Positions 20,051 through 31,559 of a stretch of DNA of 64,000 nt are shown in pieces. The translations under genes were made by a program, and so were the position numbers. This DNA comes from Incurvaria masculella (lineage: Eukaryota > Arthropoda > Insecta > Lepidoptera > Incurvariidae). Numbering within the stretch: the stretch's first letter is position 1; the number at the start of each line of letters is the position of its first letter. The notes under the pieces were generated by a model. That model searched no databases. It had not been told where the DNA came from and saw only the letters and a list, made by a program, of their open reading frames with translations. The stretch spans positions 20,978,501 to 21,042,500 of the forward strand of contig OX335651.1 of the NCBI GenBank assembly GCA_946894095.1, given 5' to 3'.

Positions 20051-21839
20051 TTTGAGTGCATCGCCCATTTGTATTTAAAAGTATTTTATTTCGTGTCTTT
20101 GGTACACTGGCACGCTCTCCACAGCTCTGAAACCGGCCCCACCTGCCGATAGTACCAGCTACACGAGGTTCCCTCCTGGCACGTCCCCTCTTCTCCTTCT
20201 CTGTTGCGGTCAGATGAAGCTCGAGTTGTGCTTGAATAATTAACGGCACAGTAAAGCATTCACGAAATAAGTTCTTGGGCGGATCAACTCCATAAGAGGG
20301 TCTGTCTACTACTTTCTGTTTACTATCACCTGCACCACAGAATGCTCTTCGAGGATGCACAATACATCCTATGCCACCGATTTACGTGCAGCAGGAATGG
20401 GAAATACACTTGTAAACTGTCTAATTTACTTTTTAAAAACCAAACCATCGCCTTTATCTGTAGGGTTGGCTTAATGTGAAACGGATATCGTCCTACATCC
20501 AAGCGCCAACGGCAGCGCAGAAACCAAATCAGATATAGTTTTGGTTCTGCGCAGCCGTTTACAAGTCGAGGGGACCGGTCAATATCTATCCCGACAATCT
20601 TAACCCAAAGTACAATAACAAACGTAATTTGTGGAAGCAACTGTCCGGCCGGCGTAGCGTGATTTTTGCCGCCCCCAAAAAAGTTTGAAAACCTATGGGA
20701 AACGTCGATAGGAACTTTGTAGAAAATTGTGCGTGCGCCATAATTTTTCATGCTGCGTATAAAAAAAAATCATTGTAATTCTACGTTGGTAGGGTTTAGT
20801 TAGAGGCGGATACACCTGACGTTAATTATTTTATGTTAGTTGTTAAAGTCATTCCCTTTATTCGAAGAGGGACAACCAACCAACACAATATTTTATCACG
20901 CGTATTCGATCCGTCGTCGCTTCCAATAATATTTAAACTCCCTCACTATGGTTCGTGAACTGTTTCACTTCCAAAGAAGTAGATCCCTCGTATCACTTCT
21001 GAAGAACAGTCTCTATTTTGCTAGCGCTAGTTATGTGAGCGCTGTCACATCCACCGAAGATTAGCCAGACTGTCGCTACTCAGCCGCTATTTATAAACTA
21101 GGCAGAGCTCCGTCTAGAACTTTTGAAGCGTCCTTGCATACGGTCGAGAACAATCTCCTTAGAAAATGTCAGAGAAGTAATTTTTTTTTTATTTAACTTG
21201 CTCTGTTTTTGTATGTATGTATGTATTAATAAGTATTATTTTTAGGTTTTTTTTATAGTAAATATTTTATTATTATTTATATTTTATTTTATAAAATATA
21301 CATTGACTGAATTATATTTTGTAGAACCAATACTTGCAAAATTGCTCAAAGAATCATTGATATTCATTAAATTAATATCAAATTATGTATTTTGAAATGT
21401 GCATTGCAGCGTCATCTGTTATTACGTTAAAATATTCCCTGCTATCGTTTATTAATGTTATAACTGAGTTTGGTAGCTTCGCGGCAACAAAAAACTCGAT
21501 AGAGAACACGCATACTGTTTAATTCAAAGCGATGGTACCAACCTTGTTGGGCTGTTTTTAAACGAATATTTGCTGCTTTAGAACTTTTGGTAAAGATTTA
21601 TGTATTTTTTTTATATTGTATGTTTGCAAATATTTCCTATGTTTTATGAACGATTTATTTATCTATCAAATACTTTTTCTTATACTTAACAAGTGCTACG
21701 TAATTACAAGCCAATAAAATATTCGGTCTGCCTGCGTTACGTATCATATGGTTATAATATATATATATACGATTCTTCGTGAAACACAGATTAGATTCGT
21801 CATTCTTTGCTTGATTTTGGCGGCTTTCTGCGGTCTGTA
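20051..21839. other. Intergenic; no gene seen
   Basis: Mostly unique-looking and very AT-rich after 21175, with T runs and a TGTA microsatellite near 21212. The 141-codon minus-strand frame at 20326-20751 lacks any family signature. A GATGGTACCAACC word at 21532-21544 may be a scrap of the 5S-type SINE. Confidence 0.4.
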
Positions 21840-22520
21840 CATGGACGCTCGACGGGACGGGGCGAGGTGGGGCTGGCGGGGAGGAGGGGGGGAGGACGCG
21901 CCGCTCCGGAACCTCCTGCTAAAAGCAATTTTCCAACCGTCACTGCTGACAATGATGCTCCAGCTTTTAGTCGCTAGAGAAGGCCCCGCCGCCGCCGCCG
22001 CCGCCCGCTGCCGCCGCGCCGATCTCGATCGTATTGTCCGAGTGTGAATGTCGAGTTTGGTCGGAGCGCGCCGGAGCGGTGCGGGCGGTGCGGGCGGTGC
22101 GGGCGCGGCGGGCTCGGGGCTGTCTCGCGGGACTGTATCGAGACGGACATCAATCTCGGGATCTCGACCCCCCCCCCCGTCCCGCCTCCCTCCTCGTGCC
22201 TACCGCCGCCGCCACCGCCGCCGCCCGGTTCCCGCGGTTACAATTTGAAGTACTCCGGTGCATTTATACCGGAACTATTAAAAAAACAGGAGAGCAGTTT
22301 CTTAAATTTTTACCACTAACTGAGGTTCCCGGCTCCGCTCGGATCGATTTCGTTTTGGACATTCACCCGAGCGGCGCCCGGTCACATGTGACCATCGCGG
22401 GCTTGTTGTTCAAACGGTCAGTCCAAAAACTATCTGGACCTCGGCAGCAGCGCCACCTGCCGGGTCCACCTCCAGATCGCCGACCAGAACACCGACCGAC
22501 AAGAACCATGCCCACACAAA
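21840..22520. promoter_or_regulatory. GC-rich island cluster
   Basis: CpG-dense sequence with GCCGCCGCCGCCGCCGCC (21988-22006), a tandem GCGGTGCGGG decamer (22077-22107) and a C/T-rich stretch. Overlapping frames on one strand (22034-22537, 22044-22319, 22048-22248) read the same bases as Gly/Ala/Arg- and Pro-rich peptides. The 167-codon frame has no domain. I treat it as a non-coding candidate regulatory island, though a first exon cannot be excluded. Confidence 0.3.
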
Positions 22521-22891
22521 TCTGTGAAGCGGTTTAGGAGCAAAATGATTACGAACACACGCTCACCGGAATTGTATATCATGTATGTATAGACTCGCCT
22601 TTGCCCGCGGCTTCGCTCGCGCTAGAAACCGTTAGATGACATCGGAAATTTATATTGTTTCTCCATAAAAGTTTGTGGTCCCCCATTCTTGCCTATACGG
22701 TAAATTTAGCCCATTTTCGTAATTAACTCCTGAACGACTGCACCCATACTATGTACATTAGAGGTTCTGCCTTGAGATGTTAACACAAGCAGGCTGCTAG
22801 GTAACCTCACTCTTGAGCAGACCAATTAAACTGTTCGTGCGACAAGCAGTCTTACCTATAAGATGAATTCCTGCTGTTCGTCTGTTAATCG
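22521..22891. other. Intergenic with short LINE/SINE-tail motif
   Basis: The word GCCCGCGGCTTCGCTCGCGC (22607-22626) is a familiar short motif of lepidopteran dispersed repeats, followed by AT-rich sequence. No gene is seen. Confidence 0.4.
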
Positions 22892-23137
22892 TCAATTCGA
22901 AACAGACCATAAGAGGAAACTGTAAAACTTCCTTTTAAACTCGAATGGATACTCCGACGGTATTAGTGGTATCCACGGTACACCGGTACTATTTAGTGCA
23001 TAGTAATTTGTTTTGAAATACTTATTTTTTAAAATCGGCTTTTTTTTGTAATTTCTTTGTGAAAGCCTTTCACCCGCAACCTGGTTCCACAACTTGGGTG
23101 GCTTAAGATTTTGCAGTAGCATTACTGGAGCTCCCAC
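22892..23137 (-). pseudogene. Decayed Helitron helicase fragment, lineage 2
   Basis: The minus-strand frame reads MGAPVMLLQNLKPPKLWNQV and later WIPLIPSEYPFEFKRKFYSF. These match the C-terminal helicase region of Helitron/PIF1 proteins, where 'VGAPVMLLRNL.PPKLCNGTRL' precedes 'IPRIPLIPSDYPFEFKRLQFP'. The NGT core and the middle stretch are altered and the fragment is only about 80 residues, so it is a relic. It differs clearly from the corresponding part of the intact protein at 57234-62771 (VMLRSNIDVSKGLVNGAIGY), so it comes from another Helitron lineage. A similar relic lies at 41160-41700. Confidence 0.75.
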
Positions 23138-23729
23138 TTTGACGATACATTCTTGAGACTATATAGGTCGAGTGTATTTAGGAACTTCACCGGATGGTGT
23201 ATAGGATTATCAACGTGCACTACTGTGTCCACAGATTCACTGATAGAAAGCGACAATATTCCTGAGTGCTATGTGCTAATAATCATCATGCTTGTTGTAT
23301 TTACCATCTACTTTTTAATTTTAGGTTTTAGATCAATAATATCAAAGTGTATTCAGAACACGTTTCAGATAAATACAAACTTTGCTAACCATTTTCACCC
23401 TTTCGGGTTTTTGAAATATACTTTCTTAGTGATTGGAAATATAAGAACGGAAACCTCTGTGCTGTCTAGGACCAAGGGTTCAGTGTGCACGTTGATGAGT
23501 CAGTGAATAGTCAGAACCCTTCTTTTAATTTATATCGATGAATTTTCTGCTGCAATGTCACATTTTTAAACAGGATCGTGAATAATTAATTGTGAAGAAT
23601 CAATCAAAAATATCGGTAGCAATGACGTTTTGGCATTCGGCTTGTAAAACATTACAAACATTCTGTTAATCTGACTACCCAACTGACTATGAAAAGAAAT
23701 GAAGGATGGTCGGTGGTGGCAGGCGCCGA
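23138..23729. other. Intergenic; no gene seen
   Basis: The 117-codon plus-strand frame at 23153-23506 contains hydrophobic stretches (for example VLIIIMLVVFTIYFLILGF), but the sequence is AT-rich, there is no recognisable family, and no splice or promoter context. I would not call a gene without homology. Confidence 0.35.
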
Positions 23730-24110
23730 GCGACGAGACGCCGACGCCATCCTCAATCATTCGTAGTAACGAACGTCTCCGGCGTCGGGGCGGGGCGGGG
23801 CGGGGCGGGGCGGGGCGGAACAGGAGCTCCTCAACTAATTGCATTGTTTGCAATAAGCTGAGGTAATCTCGCTGGAACGAGCCTCCCACTGAAATGAAAA
23901 ACCCAATTAAGTTGTTCGCAGTCGTTTGTCGTCACGACTTCCTTCGAATCGAATTTTAAATTATTTTTTATCCCGAAAACCAAGAACAATAGCGTTAATT
24001 AAGTGCTGTCGAAGTTTTTTGCCGGAGCTGTCTGCAATCCCCGCTCTCCGCTCCCGTACCCCTCCGCCCCGCTCCCGTACCCCCGACCGAGCGGCTCGCG
24101 TCCACCTTTG
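23730..24110. promoter_or_regulatory. GC-rich island with homeodomain-like words
   Basis: A GGGGCGGGGCGGGGCGGGGC tract (23787-23815) and a C-rich tract (24035-24090) flank a less GC-rich core. The core includes CCAATTAAG and GTTAATTAAGTGC, which carry homeodomain TAATTA/TTAATTA and NK2-like TTAAGTG words. The layout of a motif-bearing core between GC tracts recurs at 9030-9240 and 16290-17040. Confidence 0.35.
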
Positions 24111-25080
24111 TAAAAACAAAAGACATCTTCTCTTTGACCCGAGCTGAAATCATTTCAATTCCATCAACTTACTCATTGTGCTATAGAAATTAACAAATAA
24201 AACTACAGCCACTCGCGTTTTAATAGTTCTGTAAGGAGGTTGTTTTCGCAGTTTGTTCATAATAAACATAAATATATTTAAAAACAATATAACCCGTAGA
24301 CCTCGGAACGAAAATGGTCACAACAATTGAAGAGGAGAGGAAGGTAAAGTTAGCATGGCTCCACCGTATGGCGCTTCGTATGTCACAGGGACGCACAAAC
24401 ATGCATATTTACATGGTTATCATTTGGTTACCATGTAAATATTCCATGTAACAGGAAGTTAACTATCGGATATCAGGCAGCTGGAGGTGGTGAAATCAGT
24501 AGTTATAATATCAAAATTTCTTAAAAAATTACTTACTACCTAGAATACAAGACAACGTAGTAGAATATTAACACAATCACACACTCAGTATTTTGCGTGC
24601 CTTCAGAGCCAAATCCGAACCTCATGACACGTTTAAGTGTATTTCGCTATTTCTTATAGTTTCGGATCTGGCTATCCAGAGTAAAATTTTCAAGTGGTCA
24701 ACTACTTGAAAATTGTACCCTAGATATAATTTAAAGGGCTAATAAGAAAGTTAGGTAGGTTGTTTTAGGAAAGTGGAGACAGTGGGTTTCATAGTAGGCA
24801 CACCTGATGGCATATATCCTTCCCTTTTGATCTGAGGTCACAACCAACTCCGCATATATCTAGCGCAGCGTAAGCACATGACTGTAATTCCAGGAGCGCC
24901 CTGATCGGACAGCTCTAGTGCCCGTGTCAACGAGTTCGCGTCTCGCCATTAGTTCTTTTCACTCATTTCCGAAAAACCGCTCCCAATGCCCAAGGAGAGA
25001 GCCGATCGCGAGTGAGTGCGCGAGGCGAAATTAGACAAGCTTACTATCACACTCGAGATCTCGGGCTAACTCACGTAGGC
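24111..25080. other. Intergenic with small hairpin
   Basis: ATTTACATGGT (24408-24418) pairs with ACCATGTAAAT (24430-24440) across a 11-base loop. The rest is unique-looking with no gene. Confidence 0.4.
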
Positions 25081-25230
25081 GGTTGTCTGCCTATAACGGT
25101 TCATGAGATACAGCCCTGTGACAGACAGACGGGTGGACGGACGGACGGACGGATGGACGAACGGAAGGACGGAAGGACGGACGGACAGCGGAGGCTTAGT
25201 AATAGGGCAACCTTTGGGTACGGAACCCTG
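25081..25230 (-). repeat. 'GGGTTCCGTACCC' interspersed repeat, copy 4 (inverted, partial)
   Basis: Read on the minus strand it begins AGGGTTCCGTACCC, has an extended GTCC/GTCCTTCC run and ends near TGTATCTCATGAACCGTTAT. The 3' half of the family, including the CTTGGCCGG end, is missing. Confidence 0.8.
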
Positions 25231-25487
25231 AAAAGACTCAACGTGTCCGCGAGCAAGACTGAGTTCGTAGTGGGTCTTCCTGATAGTAATGTGCATGTAT
25301 TGATGTACTAGCTGCGGTACACGGCTCAGCTCGGGTTAGTGTCGGCTAAATTATTTCATGGATAAAAAGCCCACATGACTGGTCCAAAATAGGGTCAAAC
25401 TGGTCCATGACAATGTATCCATCATGTATCGTTCAAGCCGAAAAAGCATGATACCTTTCTACCCTTGCACTGCTACATTGCTTACCT

Positions 25488-25580
25488 AGTAAGTAAGTAA
25501 CGTGTAAGTTTTGCGTGGACTCCAACCCACAACCAGCCTCAACATCGAAAACAGTAACCCATTTCGAAACTGACTGCTAT
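25488..25580 (-). repeat. 5S-type SINE body fragment
   Basis: On the plus strand GTGGACTCCAACCCACAACC and CAGCCTCAACATCG correspond to the reverse complement of GGTTCGGATTCCACG and its upstream neighbour in the copy at 19521-19915, followed by an AACCCATTTCG scrap of the head. Strongly diverged. Confidence 0.5.
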
Positions 25581-25679
25581 ACATTGATAAAATATGCACA
25601 TAAATCGGTTAAGTGGTTCGCAAGTTATAAGAATTTAACACTCACAAACACCCCTCTGGTAATGAAGCTTTATATTATG

Positions 25680-25800
25680 TAGCCTATAAATTTTGAGTAG
25701 AATCAGGTTAGACGTAGATACAATCCGCATCTAAATCAAGTAATTTGTTCTCAAGGATTGTATTCTATTGGTCAAACCTCTGGCGATTTAGCGTGATGCC
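25680..25800. repeat. Dispersed repeat, 'GATTTAGATGCGG' family
   Basis: The phrase AATCAGGTTAGACGTAGATA then CAATCCGCATCTAAATCAAG is found again at 40025-40115 in the same orientation and at 30725-30800 inverted. No coding capacity. The class is unknown. Confidence 0.6.
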
Positions 25801-25867
25801 AAGTAGTCCTAAAGTTGCGGAAAATACCAAGCCGTATTTCGGTACAATTAGTAAAAGTAAACGCCTT

Positions 25868-25893
25868 CTCCGCCCCCCCCCCCCCCCCCCCTC
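25868..25893. repeat. Poly(C) tract
   Basis: A run of about 20 consecutive C within a C-rich stretch, followed by GCCGCCCTCCGGCCGAGCC. Possibly the remnant of a GC island. Length is likely polymorphic. Confidence 0.9.
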
Positions 25894-26299
25894 CAGCTGC
25901 CGCCCTCCGGCCGAGCCGTTCAGAGCATTGCAGTTTGTATGACAGCCACATCTTAGCGTAAGCTAAACTGAATTCTTTTTAGCCTATCCTAATTCCCGTT
26001 AAATGTATGTGTACTAAGTTTCATCTAATTCGGATAATCGGTCTAAGAGTTATGGAGGAACATACATGCATACATACATACTGTCACGTATAACGTTCGT
26101 GATTTTCCGGACCTAGTTTGGGAAACGGTTCTGACAACAAGGAAACCACAGTTTTGGGGATAATAAGGTTTATTTATCTTTTCTAATGATCTGGGTTGGT
26201 ACGGTACAACCTGAGGTGTTGGGCTCCACTTCTGTCCTGAGCCAGCACTCTACTCCAACCGATGGAGGACCCGCTGGACTCTCCGTACAATAGCGAAGT

Positions 26300-26480
26300 T
26301 GGCTCAGGTTCCAGGTTCCACTCCAGGCTTGGCTCCAATCCAGGCTTGACTCCATCTAGGCGTGACTCCAATTTAGGCTTGACTCAAATCCAGGCTTGGC
26401 TCTATCCTGGATTGACTCCATCCAGGTGTGACTTCAATTTAGGCTTGACTCAAATCCAGGCTTGGCTCTATCCTGGATCC
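26300..26480. repeat. Minisatellite of CCAGGCTTGACTCCAAT-type units
   Basis: Units of about 16-18 bp vary around CCAGGCTTGACTCCAAT. A longer block starting AATTTAGGCTTGACTCAAAT and ending GGCTCTATCCTGGAT occurs twice (from about 26370 and 26438). The frames at 26170-26501 read repeat only. Confidence 0.85.
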
Positions 26481-26857
26481 CCTGTGAAGGTCACTTGGTG
26501 AGACCTCCAACCTCTGATGCTGGACCCTCTCGTTTCCGAGAGGGTGCAGGGTCAGTTGATGAAGGTATCACAAATAAAAAATAATACAGGCGTTGAACAA
26601 TAAATACCTTTCGGGGATTGAATTTGGAGCACGTGTGGCCGATGGCCAGACCATTTGTCTCTCCTGGGGCTCTATTAACGTGCAAAAATATAAATTATAA
26701 AATTTTTATGTACTGGTCCATGAACTTTTCCCGTAAAAACAAAATCTCCTGTCAAAATTGACATAAATAAGAAAAAAAAAACCTAAAATGATTGTTTCGT
26801 GCCAGGTTCAATTATCATTCATCCGACAGTATGTAGGTCTCGTTTCACTACGTGACA
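26481..26857. other. Intergenic with compact hairpin
   Basis: ACCCTCTCG (26524-26532) pairs with CGAGAGGGT (26537-26545) over a TTTC loop. This is a strong short stem but without a T run, so not a terminator call. No gene is seen. Confidence 0.5.
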
Positions 26858-27030
26858 ATACATACATACATACATACATACATACATACATACATACATA
26901 CATACATACATACATACATACATACATACATACATACATACATACATACATACATACATACATACATACATACATACATACATACATACATTCATACATA
27001 CATACATACATACATACATACATACATACA
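26858..27030. repeat. (CATA)n microsatellite, ~43 units
   Basis: A 173-bp tetranucleotide tract with a single interruption (TTCATA at 26991). The YIHT and VCMY repeats in the open frames across it are translations of the microsatellite and not proteins. Confidence 0.98.
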
Positions 27031-27109
27031 GAACTCACACCCGCCCTATCGCGTCGGACCGCCCGCTCCGCCCCCGGCCGCGCCCCCCGCCACCACAGCC
27101 GGCTGCTGT

Positions 27110-27305
27110 GAAGTAGCGCCTGACTGCCGGCATCGTTTTCGCAGCCCGGTGAAAGTTCGAAAGCCCATGGGCATAATATTCTGATGTATAAGCTATATTA
27201 TTGTAAAGTTATATTAAAATCCATTCAGTAGTTTTTACGTGAAAGGGTAACAAACATCCATCCATTCATCCATTATTACAAACTTTCCCCTTTATAAAAT
27301 TTATT
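27110..27305 (+). mobile_element. LINE 3' end (no ORF left), plus strand
   Basis: CCGGCATCGTTTTCGCAGCC, CGAAAGCCCATGGGCATAAT and ACGTGAAAGGGTAACAAACA are the same words, in the same order, as the minus-strand 3' end of the LINE relic at 30112-30680, finishing with TTACAAACTTTCCCCTTTAT. This is a severely 5'-truncated copy of that LINE, in opposite orientation. Confidence 0.7.
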
Positions 27306-29030
27306 AGATGATGCCTTCGACGGGTCTACGAGATTGTAGCGGGTCTACACGGTGACTGGGAGCATTATATTTCACAAAAATTCGTCGAAGGGTCTACGAG
27401 ATCGCAGCGGATCTACGCAGTGGTGGAGCATAATTACGTCTCAAAATATGACATCGAAGGATCTACGAGAACGTAGCGGGTCTACGAGATCGTAGCAGGT
27501 CTACGAGATCGCAGCGGGTCTACGAGATCGTAGCGGGTCTACGCGGTTATTGCGAGCATTACATCCACACGCGATGCCGTCGAAGGATCTATGCGATCAT
27601 AATTGATGTATGTACATGTCATGGTTGCGTTTATTATATTTTAGGAGATACGGATTTAGGAGATATATATATATTAGAGTAAATACGGAGCGCGTCGAGA
27701 AACAACTCTCATTTCATGGCGGTGTCGGGCGCGCTGTGTGCTCGCTATAATATCATATCTTCTGTTAAAAACGCGAGACCGTAATGGATCTGAGTAATAT
27801 CAGCGTGCATTTATATTATGCGATGCCTTCGATGGGTCTACGAGATCGTAGGGGGTCTACGCGGTGGTTGGGAACACTATTTATTTATTTATTTATTTAT
27901 ACTACTTCTAACAAGATGATGTCGCAAGTTTTACGACATAATAGTGGATTTACGCAGTGGTTGGGAGAATTACATCTTACAATATGCCGTCAAAGGGTCT
28001 ACGAGATCGTATTTTTTTATTTTTCGATTCGTATTCTTAGTTAAGTAGTAGTGTTCTTAGTTTTTGAATTTGGTTTCCTATTTTTTTAAATTTTATTAGA
28101 GTCATAGCTACTTTTTTAATTTTGTAATTATGAATAGCGGGACTCATTTTACGTGATGTATTTGTCCATAATATTAGATAGTTTCGATTACATAAAAAAA
28201 AATTAAATGCAAATGTATAATATGATTCGGTGTGAACGAGACTAAATAAAAAACAAATAATAATTACATCACACGAGCTGCCGTCGAAGGGTCTACGAAG
28301 TCGTATTGGTTCTACGCTGTGGTTGGGGAGCATTACATATCAAAATATGTCATGAAGGATCTACTAGATCGTAGCGGTTCTACGCACGCGGTGGTTGCGA
28401 GCATTATAACATCACACGCGATGCTGTCGAAGGGTCTTTGCGATCATAATTGATTTATGTACCTGTCATGGTTGCGTGTATTATATCATATCTTCTGCTA
28501 AAAACGCGTGATCGTGGTGCATCTGAGTAATATCAGCGTGCATTTATTTTATGCGATGGGTCTACGAGATCGTAGCGGGACTACGCGGTGGTTGGTAACA
28601 GTACTTCTAACAAGATGCTGTCGCAAAGTTTACGAGATCACAGTGGGTCTACGCAGTGTTTGGGGTAATTACTTACAATATGACGTCAAAGGGTCTACGA
28701 GATCGGATTTTTTCGTTTCCGATTCGTATTCTTAGTTTAGTACTAGTTCTTCGTTTTTAAATGAGGTTTCTTATTTTTTTAAACTTATAATTTTTTTCCT
28801 AATCTTATAACCATAGCTACTTATTTAATTATGTAAATATAAATAGCGTAGCTCATTGTACATGATGTCATCTCGCGTAATTTAAGATAGTTTCGATTAC
28901 ATAAAATAAAACTTTTAATGCAAATGTGTGAAATGATTCGGTGTGGACGAACCTATATAAAACATTAAAAACAATTACATCTCACAAGATGACATCACAG
29001 GTTCTACAAGATCTTAAAGTATTTACTAGA
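27306..29030. repeat. Degenerate satellite block 1, 'TCTACGAGATCGTAGCGGG'
   Basis: The words GGGTCTACGAGATCGTAGC, GGGTCTACGCGGTGGTTGG, GCATTACATCTCACA and GATGCCGTCGAAGG recur in this order many times with mutations and AT-rich interruptions. A longer unit including ATCAGCGTGCATTTAT also repeats (27797 and 28531). Peptides such as RCCRKVYEI appear in several frames only because of the repeat. It resembles a decayed complex satellite or a multiply copied internal element part. Confidence 0.75.
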
Positions 29031-29339
29031 TATGGTTGTTTGGGAAATATTAATGATACCTTATATTTTTGATTTGATCATTGTGACCAACTTGACTATT
29101 GTTATTTTTATTTTTATTTGATGTTATTGTTAGAATGTTAAATGATTGATTTTTTTGCTAATGAAAATATTGACAAGTAATATTAACGATCAACAATGAC
29201 AATGTTTTGTTATATGTGTGTTACTTTGTGTTATGCTAAATAAATACAATACAATACAATATACCTCGTAATCTAAATGGGTTTGCGAGATATCAACGTG
29301 CACATACAGCAGTAGGCATATTTCTGACGTATTATCTTA
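29031..29339. other. AT-rich spacer; no gene seen
   Basis: Low-complexity AT-rich sequence with an AATACAATACAATACAAT run near 29245-29262, possibly a simple retroelement tail. Confidence 0.4.
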
Positions 29340-29450
29340 TAGTCGTATTCAGAGAGGACCTCTCATAACTTAGTCCGATATTAGTACCGGACTAACCATA
29401 CAAAAACCGGTTCAGTCCGACTTTAAAACACGTAATAAAGTTAGTCCGCC
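29340..29450. repeat. Copy of the 'AACCGGTTTAGTCCGAC' repeat
   Basis: AGTCGTATTCAGAG, CCGGACTAACCATACAAAAA and CCGGTTCAGTCCGACTTTAA match the inverted piece at 6845-6950 and the direct repeats of the composite element at 5890-8655. Related DNA thus lies more than 20 kb away and the family is dispersed. Confidence 0.7.
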
Positions 29451-29740
29451 AACTCTGAATAAAGCTGGTAAATTAAGAATAATCTTAGACACATTATACA
29501 TTTTTTTTTTAAAGTGGTTTTTGTATTTAGTTCGACTATAAAAACGACAGGCAGCGGCAGTGCGTGTTAACCCTAGCGCAAGTCGGATTCAAGCGAAAAT
29601 AGTGTGTAGTGGGGCGGGTGAGCGAGACGTGTTTATCTACGCGCCGGCAGTGAGAGAAGTAATGAATACGTTAGCTAAGCGACAATTAAGATAAAAATAG
29701 AGGACTTGCTGTCGGGGAGTGCAACTTCTGTGCGTAGCAC
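29451..29740. other. Spacer; no gene seen
   Basis: Short unique-looking stretch with a T run, between the dispersed repeat and the next satellite units. Confidence 0.35.
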
Positions 29741-30111
29741 TAATCATTATTCTGTGATATGGTTGCATGCATATTACATCATATCTTGTACCGCTAGGAT
29801 AGCGAGGTCGTACTGGGTCTACGCGTTGGTTGGGAGTATTGCATCACACGCAATACCGTCTAAGGGTCTACGAGATCATAATGAATCTACGAGATATGGT
29901 TGCGTGCATTTCTTTTTCATATCTTGTACCGCTAGGCGACATCGAAATGCGTGTGGGTGATATCAACGTGCATTTATTTGAAGCGATGCTGTCGAGATTG
30001 TAGTGGTTGGGTTGGTTTTACGTGGTGGTTGCGAGGATTACATTTCACAAGATGCCGTCGAAGTGTCTACTAGATCATTTTGGATCTACGAGGTAGAGTT
30101 GCGTGCATATC
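29741..30111. repeat. Degenerate satellite block 2
   Basis: Same family as 27306-29030, in its longer form: GATATGGTTGCATGCATATT, ATATCTTGTACCGCTAGG, GGTCTACGAGATCATAATG and TTACATTTCACAAGATGCCG. It ends where the minus-strand LINE begins. Confidence 0.75.
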
Positions 30112-30680
30112 CTACCAATATTATAAAGGGGAAAGTTTGTAATAATGGATGGATGGATGAATGTTTGTTATTCTTTCACGTAAAAACTACTAAATGTATT
30201 TTAATGAAACTTTACACTAATATAGCTTATACATCAGAATAACACATAGGATACAATTTAAAAAGATATTATGCCCATGGGCTTTCGAACTTTCACGGGG
30301 CTGCGAAAACCATGCCGGCAGCCAGGTGCACACCATGTTTGAAGGACCCCGGGTTGTACTTTGGAGGAAATATATCGGTAGGGAGTCGATTCCATAGTTT
30401 ACCGACCCTATAAATAAAGGATATACAGGATCGGTTGGTTCTTATTTTAATTCCCTACCTGTTCCGCGTTGAGCGATTCCTAAGGGGACGGAAGGACAGC
30501 GTTAAGCTGCTCCGACGAGTACTCTCTGGCCGACCGGGTGGTTCTTGACACCATGTTGTTAATGAAATGAAGGGGGTAATACAGGGATGACCATTTATAT
30601 GGCTCATCCAATATTGATGGTACATAATTGTAACTACGTAAGGCTCGATTTTTTCCGGAAATTGTAGGGCTACTTAGCAT
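30112..30680 (-). pseudogene. LINE ORF2 C-terminal relic with 3' UTR
   Basis: On the minus strand, frames read HFINNMVSRTTRSAREYSSE then QLNAVLPSP (30480-30680). After shifts and a stop they continue FIYRVGKLWNRLPTDIFPPK and YNPGSFKHGVHLAAG (about 30325-30430). The 'LWNxLPxxxFPxxYxxxxFK' pattern marks the extreme C-terminus of ORF2 in many non-LTR retrotransposons. The 3' UTR follows (GCCCATGGGCATAAT to TTATAAAGGGGAAAG read on either strand) and is shared with 27110-27305. The element is 5'-truncated and broken by stops. Confidence 0.7.
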
Positions 30681-30709
30681 TTCGCTAAATTAACGGATAG
30701 GTGACCAGT

Positions 30710-30840
30710 AGTATGCAATGCTTTTAACTTGAGAACCGATTACCCGATTTAGATGCGGTTTGTATCTAAGTCTAGCCTAAATTTGCGCATTAGTTGGCAA
30801 TATAACATCAGGTTAACTTACCAGAGGCGTGAGCGTGCAA
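30710..30840. repeat. Dispersed repeat, 'GATTTAGATGCGG' family, inverted copy
   Basis: TTGAGAACCGATTACCCGAT, TTAGATGCGGTTTGTATCTA and AGTCTAGCCT correspond to the reverse complement of 25680-25800. Confidence 0.6.
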
Positions 30841-30990
30841 CACAATATGTGAACGGTTCCCGCATGTAGCATGGAAATTGGCGGAGTACATCACTCTAAA
30901 TTACGAGAGGAGTGACCGATGGGGTTAAAGGCTCATAGCTTGCGAACTACTCACGCAATTAATATGCGGAGTGGATCTACGTATAGGATC

Positions 30991-31230
30991 TTTGGGCGCG
31001 GTCGGGTTTTTGATGGGTGACCGTTTTCGATGTTAAGGCTGGCTGTGGTTCGGATTCCTCTTAAAAATATAGTTTCTCCTTCTCACTAACTAGGTGATAA
31101 GGTTAATCCCACCCGAGTTGGAACGTACCATCGCACTGAGTGAAAGATGGTCGAAACAGCAATAACAAATGTCCGTGTTTTTTATCCATGTCAATGAAGT
31201 AGTGCCAGTGCAGGATCGTCCCAGCGGCAA
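30991..31230 (+). mobile_element. 5S-type SINE, diverged copy
   Basis: It begins TTTGGGCGCGGTCGGGTTTT then TGATGGGTGACCG (the 5S C-box part), followed by TGTGGTTCGGATTCC, ACCATCGCACTGAGTGAAAG and GTCCGTGTTTTTTATCCATG in the same order as 19521-19915. The 5S A-box side and the A-rich tail are missing. Confidence 0.75.
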
Positions 31231-31559
31231 TTGCTTTTAAAAAATCTTTAAAGAAATCGGCCCCTTTGTGTTACATATTATATTTAATCCATTGAAATTA
31301 TATGAATGGCCATATCTGGATGTTTTCTTATTCAATCATGCTACATCGGCTTAACGGATTTTGATAAAATTTCGTAGGTAGATACATTGTTTAATCTGTT
31401 CGTAAAATAATGTCGACTAGCCTTTTGGATCAGCTCTTTGGGTTACTATTTATCCAGCAAATAATTTAGCCCAATATCATTCCGAAACGACATTGACCCG
31501 AGCGGAGCCGGGTACCTCAACTGGTTATATTATAGGTTATACCACTAGGAACGCGACAT
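31231..31559. other. Intergenic with dispersed-repeat scrap
   Basis: Bases 31466-31515 contain CATTGACCCGAGCGGAGCCG then GGTACCT, related to the words at 541-597 and 1441-1485. No gene is seen. Confidence 0.4.

Noticed and set aside
22034..22537. 167-codon plus-strand frame
   Set aside because: Lies over GC tracts, no domain, shared with two other open frames on the same strand; kept only as a regulatory island.
23153..23506. Small membrane protein gene
   Set aside because: Hydrophobic stretch in AT-rich DNA without homology, promoter or splice context.
26524..26545. Transcription terminator
   Set aside because: Strong stem but no T run, and intrinsic terminators of this type are not expected in an insect genome.
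26788..27184. YIHT/VCMY repeat proteins
   Set aside because: Translations of the (CATA)n microsatellite.
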